A stretch of DNA of 64,000 nucleotides from the NCBI RefSeq assembly GCF_003182155.1, contig NZ_QGTG01000001.1:1304839-1368838 (forward strand). The letters run 5' to 3'. The first letter of the stretch is position 1; every line of letters starts with the position of its first letter. The position numbers and the translations under genes were made by a program. The notes beneath the pieces were generated by a model. That model did no database searches. It was not told the DNA's origin and worked only from the letters and a program-made list of their open reading frames with translations. The stretch comes from Chitinophaga sp. S165 (GTDB lineage: Bacteria; Bacteroidota; Bacteroidia; Chitinophagales; Chitinophagaceae). Of the stretch, positions 18,704 through 27,193 are shown in pieces.

Positions 18704-18732
18704 GAATGCACCGACATATAGCCGGTGCATTC
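18704..18732 (-). terminator. Hairpin between receptor and PepSY genes
   Basis: A 10-bp stem (GAATGCACCG with CGGTGCATTC) around a 9-nt loop lies between the receptor stop and the PepSY start on the minus strand. Only a weak T-tract follows, so it may partly terminate and lower expression of the downstream PepSY gene rather than separate the two genes. Confidence 0.5.
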
Positions 18733-18757
18733 TATTGATATTATGTACGGTTAGTAT

Positions 18758-21196
18758 TTAGAACCTGTATGAAACACTGCCTACGAACTGTCTTAACATT
18801 TGCGGATTGTAGGTGGAATAACCCTGCCAGTATTTCTTATTGGTCAGATTGTCTGCTTTTACCGCTACAGTAAATTGTTTGAAGTCGTAACCGGCGGATG
18901 CATTCAGCACGGTATATGCAGGCAGGGTAAATGTACCGCTGCTTTTGGAATCGGCTATTTTATTATCGCTGGCGTAGTTACCACCGAAGCCGATACGCAG
19001 ACCTTTCACCACATCAGTGAAATGATAGCTCAACCACCAGTTAGCCAGCCAGGGAGAACCGGAATACGGGTGACGGCGGCCGTTTACATCATCGCTGATA
19101 TTCTCATATTTTGAATCGTTGTAAGCTAATCCTGCAAGGATAGTAAAGCCTTTTAACGGATTACTTACTACATCCAGTTCCACACCGCGGCTTACCTGTG
19201 TACCATTCTGTACCTGGGCTCTTGCAGGGTCTCTTTCATCTATACGCAGGATGTCGTCCACTTTAATATTATAGTAGCTAACAGTAGCGGTCAGATAGTT
19301 TTTAACGAGGTCTGTCTTAACACCAAACTCCCACTGATTAGCATGTTCCGGTTTCGCAAATCTTGCAACAACAGTGTCCTCACTGGCATCATAGGCAATG
19401 TAAGAGCCCTGGTTAGTAAAGCTGTTCTGGTAGTTAGCAAATATGGAAACCTGGTTTTTTACAGGCTGGAACACCACACCGAATTTTGGTGAAAGAGTGG
19501 TTTGGTCAAATGACGTTGCAGATGTTTTATCCTTGTTACGGTAGTGGTCTACACGCAATGCAGCTATTACAGACAGATTGTCGAGGATATTGAACACATC
19601 AGACACGAATGCGCTGTAAATGTTTGTGTTGCTTACCACCGGGTACTGTTGTACCAGGCCGGCACTTGCTGTATCGTAATAATTCTTCAGGAATGCTTCA
19701 TTAAACTTTGAGTAGTCGAAACCTTTGACATTTGTAGGCACCACATCAATAAAGGACGCCGGGCTGAAAAAGTGCTGGTCAGAATTGATATTGGTATAGT
19801 CCAGACCAAACACAACACGGTTTCTATGTCCGCCGATATTGAAATCGCAGTTAAAGTACTGCTGAACCTCGAAGATATTGTTACGGGAATTTGCCGTTGA
19901 CTGATCAGCACGGGCCAGGTAATGGGATACAGTACCTATATCAGCCGGATCGCCGGTCACTGCGTAATTAGGCAGCTGGAAGAAGTACTGGTTACGGCCA
20001 TCAGAATAACTGCGGCTGTAAGATATGTTGGTGGATGAAGTGAAGTGATCAGAGATTTTATAATGCACATTGGCAAAATAATTAGCACTACGGGAAGTAG
20101 TTCTGATATCATCACCGGCATAAGAATTTTTATAATCGAGGCCTGAATGTTCAGGAGAGTTAAATCCTAAATCAGCCCCGGAGAAGTAAAGGAATATGAA
20201 CTGCGCCGGAAGGCTTTTCGCATAGGTCAGTTCAGCATCCAGGGAGATGGAGAGTTTGTCGTTCGGCTTGATCAGTAACGAAGGTGCTGCAAAGTAACGG
20301 TCGCCGGTCCCGGTATTCTCCTGGAAACTGCCTTGTCTGGTAAATGCGCCATTAAAACGGAACATTACTTTTTTAGCCTTATCAATGGGAGTATTGATAT
20401 CAGCGCTTGCCCTCATGAAGTCGTAGCTACCACCGGAAACACTTACCTCACCACCAAAGTGTTCATATGGCTTTTTAGTAACACGGTTGATCAATCCACC
20501 GTAAGTTGTAAGGGCGCTACCATACAAAGTAGCTGATGGGCCTTTCAATACTTCCACTTTTTCTGCATTGGCAGCGTCGGTAGTAGCGGTAACCATGCTG
20601 GCAAGACCGTTACGCATGGTGTTCTGTGTAGCAAAACCACGCAGGGCGTAATAGCCGCCGCCATCACCTGCACGACCGGTAGCATCCCACATTTTCTGCA
20701 AGCCGGCAACATTACGCATAGCATCATCTACAGTGAACAGCACCTGGTCTTTGATCAGTTCTTTCGTAACAGTGCTGTAAGACTGGGCGTTTTCCAGGCT
20801 GCTTAATGGCATTTTATTGGCATAATCGCTTTCTGTACGTTTGAACCTGTTGCTGGAGGTAATGGTCACAGCCTCCAATTGTTTCTCAGACACGGTGAGC
20901 TGAAGACTTATATCGGTTGCTTTTCCTGGTTCTACATTCACCGTTTCTTTTAATGGCTCATAGCCGATCAAAGAAACTTCGATGGTGTAGCTGCCTGCAG
21001 GAATATTGTTCAGGACAAATCTGCCGTCATCATCAGATGCTGCTGTTTTCTTTATTTTGGCAAGAAAAACTGAAACTCCGGAAGCTGGTTTATTGTCGTT
21101 GGTCTTAATTGTCCCCTTTATTGAGCCGGCATTCTGCTGTGCAGATAAAGATGCAGCAAAAAATAAGAGTAAGAAAAGTGTAGAAAGTCGTTTCAT
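18758..21196 (-). CDS. TonB-dependent siderophore receptor
   Basis: The 812-residue outer-membrane receptor has a signal peptide (cut near AQQNAG), then a carboxypeptidase-regulatory-like beta-sandwich (residues about 24-110, GSIKGTIKTNDNKPASGVSV). The plug domain follows at about 125-240 (KDQVLFTVDDAMRNVAGLQK, YALRGFATQN, KVEVLKGPSATLYG). The C-terminal barrel ends in the typical aromatic (VGSVSYRF). The plug pattern and a length near 800 match the TonB-siderophore receptor family, which takes up ferric siderophores with energy from TonB-ExbBD. The PepSY gene downstream supports an iron role. No Fur box was identified upstream. Confidence 0.9.
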   Translation of the reverse strand: MKRLSTLFLLLFFAASLSAQQNAGSIKGTIKTNDNKPASGVSVFLAKIKKTAASDDDGRFVLNNIPAGSYTIEVSLIGYEPLKETVNVEPGKATDISLQLTVSEKQLEAVTITSSNRFKRTESDYANKMPLSSLENAQSYSTVTKELIKDQVLFTVDDAMRNVAGLQKMWDATGRAGDGGGYYALRGFATQNTMRNGLASMVTATTDAANAEKVEVLKGPSATLYGSALTTYGGLINRVTKKPYEHFGGEVSVSGGSYDFMRASADINTPIDKAKKVMFRFNGAFTRQGSFQENTGTGDRYFAAPSLLIKPNDKLSISLDAELTYAKSLPAQFIFLYFSGADLGFNSPEHSGLDYKNSYAGDDIRTTSRSANYFANVHYKISDHFTSSTNISYSRSYSDGRNQYFFQLPNYAVTGDPADIGTVSHYLARADQSTANSRNNIFEVQQYFNCDFNIGGHRNRVVFGLDYTNINSDQHFFSPASFIDVVPTNVKGFDYSKFNEAFLKNYYDTASAGLVQQYPVVSNTNIYSAFVSDVFNILDNLSVIAALRVDHYRNKDKTSATSFDQTTLSPKFGVVFQPVKNQVSIFANYQNSFTNQGSYIAYDASEDTVVARFAKPEHANQWEFGVKTDLVKNYLTATVSYYNIKVDDILRIDERDPARAQVQNGTQVSRGVELDVVSNPLKGFTILAGLAYNDSKYENISDDVNGRRHPYSGSPWLANWWLSYHFTDVVKGLRIGFGGNYASDNKIADSKSSGTFTLPAYTVLNASAGYDFKQFTVAVKADNLTNKKYWQGYSTYNPQMLRQFVGSVSYRF

Positions 21197-21340
21197 CGGT
21201 ACTGATAATTTTGTTTCCCCCCTTCCATGATGGAAGATTGACGGCCCAAAGGTATCAGTAGCAAAAACGGCTGGTTTCTTTATTCCGGAATTTTATTTAC
21301 GCAAAACGGAAATTTATCTGCAGCGGGATAAAATGTATTG

Positions 21341-23104
21341 TTATTGTGAATTGTATATCTGTCGTAGAACGGCCTTCGCATCTGTCCAGGCCCGTTGGTG
21401 GGTATTAGTCCATGTTCTCCATCCATCATTGCCGTACTCCTGCTTTGCTATAGCAATAAATCCTTCTATGAACACACTATCGTTATGATATACTCTTGTC
21501 ATTTTCTTTATCCTGTTCAGATTTGTTCCTGATTGTTCCCCGAGAAGCGTATCCAGTCTTTTATAATTCTGGTCGTTCGCAATGCCGGTGATCTTCTGCT
21601 TTTTATGAAGGTCAACAAGCGGTGCGGGAGTATCTGAGCGGCTTCTTTTTCTGGTCTCTTCCAATTCTTTTTTCAGCGCGGCATTTTCCTTCTTCAGCTT
21701 TTCGAATTCGTCCGCTTCCGGGAATTGTGCTTCCAGTTGTTTTTCAGCAATTATCTGCCTGATCATCTTTACGCGGCCAATGTCCTCATCTTCGTGTTCA
21801 TCTTCCGAAGCCGAGCTGGCATCAGAGCTGGCATCAGCTATATCGTTCCTGAGCCTTAATTTCCTGGATAATGATTTTCTACGTTCAGGTTCACTATCGA
21901 GCTGCCCTAATCCACGTTGTTTTATCCGGGTGGCCATTTTCCTTTCTCCACCTTTCTCAAGAGCGAGGGCGCTGCTTGTTTCTCCATGATTAACCCGGAA
22001 ATGGTTTTCTATCAGGTCTCCTAATGGTTCACCCTTTACGTTGCTTAATCCATTGTTCACAGGCTCAAGGAACTGATGCTTGCTGAAAAAACGTTCGCCA
22101 TACCATGGATTTTCTTTTATCAGGGCTAGCGTACTCTTATTACTTTTTCCTTGCTGGTTGTAGTGTTTAGACGAGAAAACAAGATTTCCCCGACTGTTAT
22201 GAAGTTCATACATTGCCCATCGGGTTGCGGTCCATTCCCCCTTCGGGTTTATAAACCAATATCTGAAGGTAAGTCCGGCACTGGTCAGCCATTTCTTTAC
22301 ACTGTTTTCATAGCCCGGTATAGTATTCATTTTGATTGCAATACTAAGCAGATGATCTTTTAATTTCCTTGTAGGTATTACGTGGTCGAGATCAGCCTCT
22401 TCGGCCCGTATCCACTCCAGCGTATAGGCGCATTGGATGTGGGGTACCATCACTTCTTCATTTCCTCTCAGTTCCGGGAAGTATTGTATGTGTGAGGCTG
22501 TTCCGTCCCAGAGGGCCAGTTTGTCCACCTTAATTCGCGGCACCTTGCTTTCATCACCGCTAGGGTTTGTCAACGGAGTAAACTTATGAGGGAGTTCCTT
22601 TTTCTTGAAGTCCTGTCCTTCGTCTACGCTTCTGCCTACCTTGGGGTTCAATGGGGTTGTATGTTTAGGCGGTTGCGGCGGCTTCTGTTTTCCCCCCTTC
22701 TTTTTAGGTTTATTTTTCCTTGCGGGCGGAGGTTTCTGCCCGGGGATAGCCTGCCTGAAGCCAGAGAATGGATTGACCGCTTCCAATACTTTTATACGTG
22801 CGTCTATTGCAGCCAGACGTTTAGGCTTTTTCAGGTTGCGCAGTCTGAAGTCGTTTAATAGATTTATATCCGTCTCCGTTTTCGTATCTATAGTTGCGTT
22901 CAAGGTTGCACTGGTTATCCTCATCAACTGTGTGGGAGCTGCCTTTTGAGCAAAAGGATTGACAGCGGGTAATGAAATACCTCCGCTTTGACTATTGGCG
23001 GCAGCTGATCTGCCGGGTACAGGAGTATTGTTGGCTTTCAGGTGGTCCTTTGGCATGCGAACAGGGTATACGTTAGATAATAACGGATATGTGAATCTAC
23101 GCAT
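21341..23104 (-). CDS. Large protein with HNH-like nuclease domain, putative secreted effector
   Basis: The 587-residue product has no signal peptide. Residues 1-60 are a Pro/Ala/Ser-rich tail with LPAVNPFAQKAAPTQLM, reminiscent of N-terminal tails on effectors of contractile injection systems. A Lys/Pro-rich linker (120-150) precedes a domain with CAYTLEWI (225-232), LDHVIP (239-244) and RGNLVFSSKHYNQQGK (305-320). This is the spacing of an HNH/beta-beta-alpha-metal nuclease, with H241, N307 and H314 as candidate catalytic residues. An acidic low-complexity stretch (420-440), a coiled coil (about 465-490) and a C-terminal WRTWTNTHQRAWTDAK section follow. I infer a nuclease effector. An alternative is a DNA-processing protein of a mobile element, although no mobility gene is near. 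Confidence 0.6.
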   Translation of the reverse strand: MRRFTYPLLSNVYPVRMPKDHLKANNTPVPGRSAAANSQSGGISLPAVNPFAQKAAPTQLMRITSATLNATIDTKTETDINLLNDFRLRNLKKPKRLAAIDARIKVLEAVNPFSGFRQAIPGQKPPPARKNKPKKKGGKQKPPQPPKHTTPLNPKVGRSVDEGQDFKKKELPHKFTPLTNPSGDESKVPRIKVDKLALWDGTASHIQYFPELRGNEEVMVPHIQCAYTLEWIRAEEADLDHVIPTRKLKDHLLSIAIKMNTIPGYENSVKKWLTSAGLTFRYWFINPKGEWTATRWAMYELHNSRGNLVFSSKHYNQQGKSNKSTLALIKENPWYGERFFSKHQFLEPVNNGLSNVKGEPLGDLIENHFRVNHGETSSALALEKGGERKMATRIKQRGLGQLDSEPERRKSLSRKLRLRNDIADASSDASSASEDEHEDEDIGRVKMIRQIIAEKQLEAQFPEADEFEKLKKENAALKKELEETRKRSRSDTPAPLVDLHKKQKITGIANDQNYKRLDTLLGEQSGTNLNRIKKMTRVYHNDSVFIEGFIAIAKQEYGNDGWRTWTNTHQRAWTDAKAVLRQIYNSQ

Positions 23105-23233
23105 TTTTCATATTTCTATGAGCATAGCCGTACCAGCAATATTTTTGAAGTCAGATTGCGAGAGGAAACCCGGTAGGCTGGCTGGAATGACTACATAATT
23201 GGGCGAGGAATATACTGTTATACCTGTGCACTT

Positions 23234-23452
23234 TTATTTAATCATTGCCTGGTAAAGATACCTCCCATTGGAACCAATACCTCCAAGCGGCTGATATCCA
23301 GCTTTGATTTTCAGCTCAACTTGTCTTTCGAGGTTGCTTGCCCCTATTTCCTCTATAATTACATAATCTGATGGTTTATTGGTTTGCGCGAATAGTTTAT
23401 AGACGTATAGACAGCTGGCGAGTAATGCTAAAGCGAAGAAATAATTTCTCAT
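23234..23452 (-). CDS. DUF1737-like small exported protein
   Basis: The 72-residue protein has an N-terminal hydrophobic signal or anchor (MRNYFFALALLASCLYVYKL) and a short domain with DYVIIEEIGASNLERQVELK, then AGYQPLGGIGSNGRYLYQAM. The GWQPLGG-like turn and terminal YQAM match DUF1737, a small fold of unknown function often found alone. The gene lies directly next to the minisatellite. Confidence 0.7.
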   Translation of the reverse strand: MRNYFFALALLASCLYVYKLFAQTNKPSDYVIIEEIGASNLERQVELKIKAGYQPLGGIGSNGRYLYQAMIK

Positions 23453-23502
23453 GTTATTGGGGTTTTCCTAAAGTTAAAAAGAAAAGGGAGAATTCACATA
23501 GG

Positions 23503-23968
23503 GATTACGGAAGATGTTAAGCCTGGAAAGGCTAGATAAGGTTACGGAAGGTATTAATCATCGAGGGATAAGATGGGGTTAAAAAGATAGTAAGCCTTAA
23601 AGGGCAAATGGTGTTATGGAAGATATTAAGCCTTGAGGGGTATGATGGGGTTAAAAAAAGATAGTAAGCCTTAAAGGGCAAAATAGCGTTACGGAAGATA
23701 TTAAGCCTTGAGGGGTATGATGGGGGTAAAAAAGATAGTAAGCCTTAAAGGGCAAATGGTGTTACGGAAGATACTAAGCCTTGAGGGGTATGATGGGGGT
23801 TAAGAAAGATCGTAGGCCTTAAAGGGCAAAATAGCGTTACGGAAGATACTAAGCCTTAAGGGGTAGATGGGGTTAAGAAAGATCGTAAGCTTAAAGGGCA
23901 AATGGTGTTATGGAAGATATTAAGCCTTGAGGGGTATGATGAGATTAAGAAAGAAGGGAAAAAATTTA
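23503..23968. repeat. Minisatellite of alternating ~37-bp half-units
   Basis: About 13 tandem half-units of 35-38 bp fill the gap between two minus-strand genes. Two variants alternate: GTTACGGAAGATATTAAGCC plus TTGAGGGGTATGATGGG, and GTTAAAAAAGATAGTAAGCC plus TTAAAGGGCAAAATAGC. The two share GTTA, AAGATA, TAAGCCTT and GGG positions, so a 37-bp ancestor probably duplicated into a 71-75-bp dimer that was then amplified. The 5' units are degenerate and the last is truncated. No open frame longer than 60 codons crosses it on either strand. Units abut without unique spacers, so it is not a CRISPR array. Confidence 0.9.
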
Positions 23969-23990
23969 GGGATTAATCCAAAGGATTAAA

Positions 23991-24305
23991 CTACTCTATT
24001 TTACTGGGAACGGGTAGATCTTTCATTCGGATGATCCCCCGTTCCACCAGTTTTGTTACATACCCTTCACGGGATAAGGGACAATTTGCCAGATCAAGGA
24101 AATCGTCCTTTCCCAAACGGCACTGGTTTTTCATCATGATAATGAGATAATCATTTATATCCTGGTTATCGTGGCTACAAAAGGTTTGCAGGATATACTT
24201 CCCGTTGAACCAAAACTCCAGGAATTGATGACTTCCTTGTGCTTTTACGAACCCTTTACTCAAAAGGTTTTTGATTGTTTTCTTGCTGTTTAATGACGAC
24301 ATCAT
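23991..24305 (-). CDS. HicA-like putative toxin
   Basis: The 104-residue protein contains GFVKAQGSHQFLEFWFNGKY followed by a SHDNQDINDYLIIMMKNQ section and a DFLDLANCPLSREGY tail. The GSHxF motif with later His and hydrophobic pattern recalls HicA-type mRNA interferases (small dsRBD-like fold with one catalytic His, here His26). The C-terminal extension with NCPLS is typical of a diverged branch rather than classical HicA. The start overlaps the upstream gene's stop by 4 bases. The pair is inferred to be a toxin-antitoxin module with the antitoxin gene first; activity is not shown. Confidence 0.55.
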   Translation of the reverse strand: MMSSLNSKKTIKNLLSKGFVKAQGSHQFLEFWFNGKYILQTFCSHDNQDINDYLIIMMKNQCRLGKDDFLDLANCPLSREGYVTKLVERGIIRMKDLPVPSKIE

Positions 24306-24736
24306 TTAAATGTTACTTCTTTAACAATAGTATTTAACATCGATTTAATCGCTTTAATTCTCTCTGACATCTGTTGGTCTGAAAGTTCGTTATACCGCTG
24401 AAAAATATAATCAAACTCCATCGCAAAAAGCTGCTCGGCTTCATGCTGCGTTCTACCTGTCGCAATAATACCCAGAGATTCATTCTCTATAATCGCGTAT
24501 TCATCTTCAAAGCGAACTTCAGAAGACAGGGGTGAGTGAAAGGAGTAAATTCTATGACCGGATACGATCATGTCGGGAGCATACGATAACATAGCGGATT
24601 GTTTTTTATTAAGTTCATTTAATTGAGCCGATTGCTTTTTACCCTGTTTCTGTGCAACAGCAGTAAGGCTATTAGCAACATGCTGCATTACACCTGTACC
24701 CATACTCATTGAAAGATCTTTTGAAACGTTTAACAT
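24302..24736 (-). CDS. HicB-like putative antitoxin partner
   Basis: The 144-residue product has a central domain with VRFEDEYAIIENESLGIIAT and GRTQHEAEQLFAMEFDYIF, the layout of the HicB-like RNase-H-type fold (short strands, then a GxTxxEA helix). A Ser/Gln-rich 50-residue N-terminal extension is unusual. Internal Met codons at 24595 and 24574 could give shorter forms that begin at the domain. No DNA-binding helix is seen at the C-terminus. Overlap with the downstream HicA-like gene (4 bases) implies coupled translation. Function is inferred from architecture only. Confidence 0.55.
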   Translation of the reverse strand: MLNVSKDLSMSMGTGVMQHVANSLTAVAQKQGKKQSAQLNELNKKQSAMLSYAPDMIVSGHRIYSFHSPLSSEVRFEDEYAIIENESLGIIATGRTQHEAEQLFAMEFDYIFQRYNELSDQQMSERIKAIKSMLNTIVKEVTFK

Positions 24737-25153
24737 AATCTGGAATTTATTTTTTTATGGTTATTCTACTTATATAATTTCACACCGGAACTTCCTTCCA
24801 AATGAAAAACTATTACGGCAACGAAAATACGATTTGCTTCCTGTTACACATCAATTACAGCTGTTCATTTTCAAATCCTGCTTTTTCCTTGTTCATTTTG
24901 GTCACTGCCTTCAAATCCTATTGGTTGCGAAATAGATATGCAGTAATACCAGGGAGCAGCATGTGAGTTTATCTGCAGATGCACTTAATACAAAATGTGA
25001 TGCTTATGCGTGTGGGACTAAAGAATGCTTTCAGCGTGAATGCAGATGATGAGGGGACGTAAATTTGTGGTAGCAATTTTGTAGTCACTATCTACCGTAA
25101 TAGACAATAATAACCGGCTAAATGAGAAGCCATCAAAATATCAGAATGCCTAT
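24737..25153. other. Intergenic stretch with no recognised gene
   Basis: This A+T-rich region lies between the HicB-like gene and the tRNA terminator. No open frame longer than 60 codons or clear repeat was found. It must contain the promoter of the HicB/HicA-like pair, but I could not pick a convincing -33/-7 pair. Confidence 0.4.
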
Positions 25154-25186
25154 AAACAAAGAAACCCAGCCGTTAGACTGAGTTTC
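25154..25186 (-). terminator. Likely terminator of the tRNA-Cys transcript
   Basis: On the minus strand a 9-bp stem (GAAACTCAG with CTGGGTTTC, one mismatch) lies 14 bases beyond the tRNA 3' end and is followed by TTTGTTT. Confidence 0.55.
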
Positions 25187-25199
25187 AATTTTCTTTCCG

Positions 25200-25270
25200 A
25201 GGTTTCGAGCGGATTCGAACCGCTGTAGGAGCTTTTGCAGAGCTCAGCCTAGCCACTCGGCCACGAAACC
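25200..25270 (-). tRNA. tRNA-Cys (anticodon GCA)
   Basis: The 71-nt cloverleaf is complete on the minus strand. The acceptor stem pairs GGTTTCG with CGAAACC, the anticodon loop reads CTGCAAA, and the T-arm holds GGTTCGAATCC. The discriminator base is U, the hallmark of tRNA-Cys. No CCA is encoded, so the end is added after transcription. I looked for a second copy of the 3' end in the accessory region at lower coordinates, which would mark an integrated element, and saw none. Confidence 0.95.
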
Positions 25271-25362
25271 TTATTTTTGTGTTCCCATCCGTTTGATGGG
25301 ATTGCAAAAGTAGTAAATTTTAGATATTTGCCAAATCTATTTCACAATTTTATCAGATAACC

Positions 25363-26241
25363 ATGAATAAACGTATTGCAGAATCTGAACTGATATTGAA
25401 TAGCAGGGGTGCTGTATATCATCTGGATGTAAGGCCAGAAGAGCTTGCCCCGACAATTATCACAGTTGGCGACCCTGATCGCGTACCCGAAGTTAGCAAA
25501 CATTTCGATCGTACAGAAAGCAAACATCAGCATAGGGAATTTGTCACCCATACCGGATACATCGGGCAAAAAAGGCTCACGGTGGTATCAACAGGTATAG
25601 GGACCGATAATATCGATATCGTGCTGAACGAACTGGATGCGCTGGTGAATATTGACTTTAATACCCGGACCGTAAAACCGTCCCTCACCCGCCTGCAGAT
25701 CATCAGATTAGGTACTTCCGGCGCCCTGCAGGAGAATGTACCGGTAGACAGCTTCGTGGTTTCTTCTCATGGCGTAGGGCTTGACAATCTGCTGCCCTGG
25801 TATGAATTCGAGAACACTCCGGAAGAAAAAGTGCTACTGGACGCCTTCAGGCAGCAGGTCCGGCTCCGTCCCGGCAGTGCCAGTCCATACTTTTTAAGTG
25901 CCGCCACCAGCCTGGCCGGACGTTTTACCGATGGGTATATTAGCGGTATCACTGTTACCTGTCCCGGCTTCTATGCCCCCCAGGGCCGTGCACTGAGAGG
26001 CCCTCTCTCCCATCCGCAACTGCTGGAACAACTGACTGCCTTCCGCCAGGACAACCACTATATTTCGAACTTCGAGATGGAAACTGCCGGTATCTATGGC
26101 CTGGGCCGTGTATTGGGACATGACTGCCTGTCTATCAGCGCTATTGTGGCAAACCGTATCAGGCAGGAATTCACCAAAGACGGTGCATTGGTAGTCGAAA
26201 ACCTGATCAAACAATCATTGGCTATTATAGAAAAGATCTGA
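25363..26241 (+). CDS. Nucleoside phosphorylase (uridine phosphorylase-like)
   Basis: The 292-residue enzyme belongs to the PNP/UDP phosphorylase superfamily: TIITVGDPDRVPEVSKHFD at the N-terminus (phosphate-binding GDPxR), VVSTGIGTDNIDIVLNEL, IIRLGTSGALQ, and the substrate-binding NFEMETAGIYGLGRVLGHD near residue 235-253. The family cleaves nucleosides with phosphate in salvage; the substrate is probably uridine but adenosine or inosine cannot be excluded. It is first in a plus-strand series leading to dapF, with a 12-bp inverted repeat between them. Confidence 0.88.
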   Translation: MNKRIAESELILNSRGAVYHLDVRPEELAPTIITVGDPDRVPEVSKHFDRTESKHQHREFVTHTGYIGQKRLTVVSTGIGTDNIDIVLNELDALVNIDFNTRTVKPSLTRLQIIRLGTSGALQENVPVDSFVVSSHGVGLDNLLPWYEFENTPEEKVLLDAFRQQVRLRPGSASPYFLSAATSLAGRFTDGYISGITVTCPGFYAPQGRALRGPLSHPQLLEQLTAFRQDNHYISNFEMETAGIYGLGRVLGHDCLSISAIVANRIRQEFTKDGALVVENLIKQSLAIIEKI

Positions 26242-26298
26242 TTGTCAATAGTCCATAAACCTTGACTTCGTCATCTAACGATTATTGACCTTGTCAAG

Positions 26299-26334
26299 CA
26301 ACAGGTCCGGGCCTCACAAGCTCCGGACCTGTTG
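26299..26334. repeat. 12-bp perfect inverted repeat upstream of dapF
   Basis: CAACAGGTCCGG (26299-26310) pairs exactly with CCGGACCTGTTG (26323-26334) around a 12-nt loop. It follows the nucleoside phosphorylase gene. Neither side has a T-run, so it is either a weak terminator for the upstream gene or a binding site near the dapF promoter. Confidence 0.6.
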
Positions 26335-26345
26335 TATCCGGGTTA

Positions 26346-26374
26346 TTGACTGTCACTTAAAAGACTTACTTTTG
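26346..26374 (+). promoter_or_regulatory. dapF promoter of Bacteroidota type
   Basis: A TTG -33 core (26346-26348) and a perfect TAnnTTTG -7 box (TACTTTTG, 26367-26374) are separated by 18 bases. The expected start of transcription falls at about the dapF ATG at 26381, so the mRNA would be leaderless or nearly so. Confidence 0.6.
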
Positions 26375-26380
26375 CGCATT

Positions 26381-27166
26381 ATGTCAGCAGTACATTTCTA
26401 CAAATATCAGGGTACCGGTAATGACTTCGTGATCATGGACAACCGGAAAGGCGAGTATAACTTTTTGACGGAAGAGCAGGTGAATTTTCTGTGCGACCGC
26501 CGTTTCGGTATCGGGGCGGATGGCCTTATGCTGCTGAACACCCAGGAAGGTTATGATTTCGGTATGAAGTATTACAACGCTGACGGCCGTGAAAGCAGCA
26601 TGTGTGGTAATGGTGGCCGTTGCCTGGTGGCTTTTGCCCGTAAAATGGGCCTTAACGATGAAAAACTCAGTTTCCTGGCCGTAGATGGTCCTCACGAAGC
26701 TACCCTCAACGGTGATAGCTGGGTGAACCTGAAAATGCAGGATGTAAACGGGGTGGAAATAGGCTCGCTCTACTCCTATCTCAATACCGGCTCTCCTCAC
26801 TTCGTTAAATTTGTGGAGGACGTTAAGTCGGTAGATGTATTCTCAGAAGGAAAACAGATCCGCTATAATGACCGTTTTGCCAAAGAAGGTACAAACGTCA
26901 ATTTCGTTCAATCCCTGGAAAAAGGCATCTTCGTCCGCACCTATGAACGCGGCGTGGAAGATGAGACCTATTCCTGCGGTACCGGTGTTACTGCTGCAGC
27001 CCTGATGACAGCAGGACAGGAAGAAAAAGAGTACGTAGTACCCGTGCAAACCCTGGGAGGCAAACTGGAAGTACGTTTCACCAAAACCGGCGAAAGGTCT
27101 TACAACAATATCTGGTTATGCGGGCCTGCTACCCTTGTCTTCGAGGGAAATATCACATTACCATAA
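26381..27166 (+). CDS. dapF: Diaminopimelate epimerase
   Basis: The 261-residue enzyme converts LL- to meso-diaminopimelate in lysine and peptidoglycan synthesis. Both catalytic cysteines are present: Cys75 in SSMCGNGGRC and Cys199 in ETYSCGTGV. The N-terminal KYQGTGNDFVIMD and the C-terminal half show the usual two-fold domain repeat. The open frame extends 32 codons upstream, but I chose the ATG at 26381 because it fits the family N-terminus and lies right after a promoter. A CorA-family gene follows 27 bases downstream on the same strand. Confidence 0.96.
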   Translation: MSAVHFYKYQGTGNDFVIMDNRKGEYNFLTEEQVNFLCDRRFGIGADGLMLLNTQEGYDFGMKYYNADGRESSMCGNGGRCLVAFARKMGLNDEKLSFLAVDGPHEATLNGDSWVNLKMQDVNGVEIGSLYSYLNTGSPHFVKFVEDVKSVDVFSEGKQIRYNDRFAKEGTNVNFVQSLEKGIFVRTYERGVEDETYSCGTGVTAAALMTAGQEEKEYVVPVQTLGGKLEVRFTKTGERSYNNIWLCGPATLVFEGNITLP

Positions 27167-27178
27167 CTTTAATTATTC

Positions 27179-27186
27179 TACCTTTG
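27179..27186 (+). promoter_or_regulatory. -7 box upstream of the CorA-family gene
   Basis: TACCTTTG is a perfect TAnnTTTG box 7 bases before the ATG at 27194. No clear -33 partner is seen. If used, it also gives an almost leaderless mRNA. Confidence 0.4.
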
Positions 27187-27193
27187 CGGCCGG

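Noticed and set aside
23503..23968. CRISPR array
   Set aside because: Repeats abut without unique spacers, alternate between two related variants, and no cas gene is near.
25200..25270. tRNA-Cys as the attachment site of an integrated island covering 21.3-24.7 kb
   Set aside because: No second copy of the tRNA 3' end and no integrase gene were seen on the low-coordinate side.
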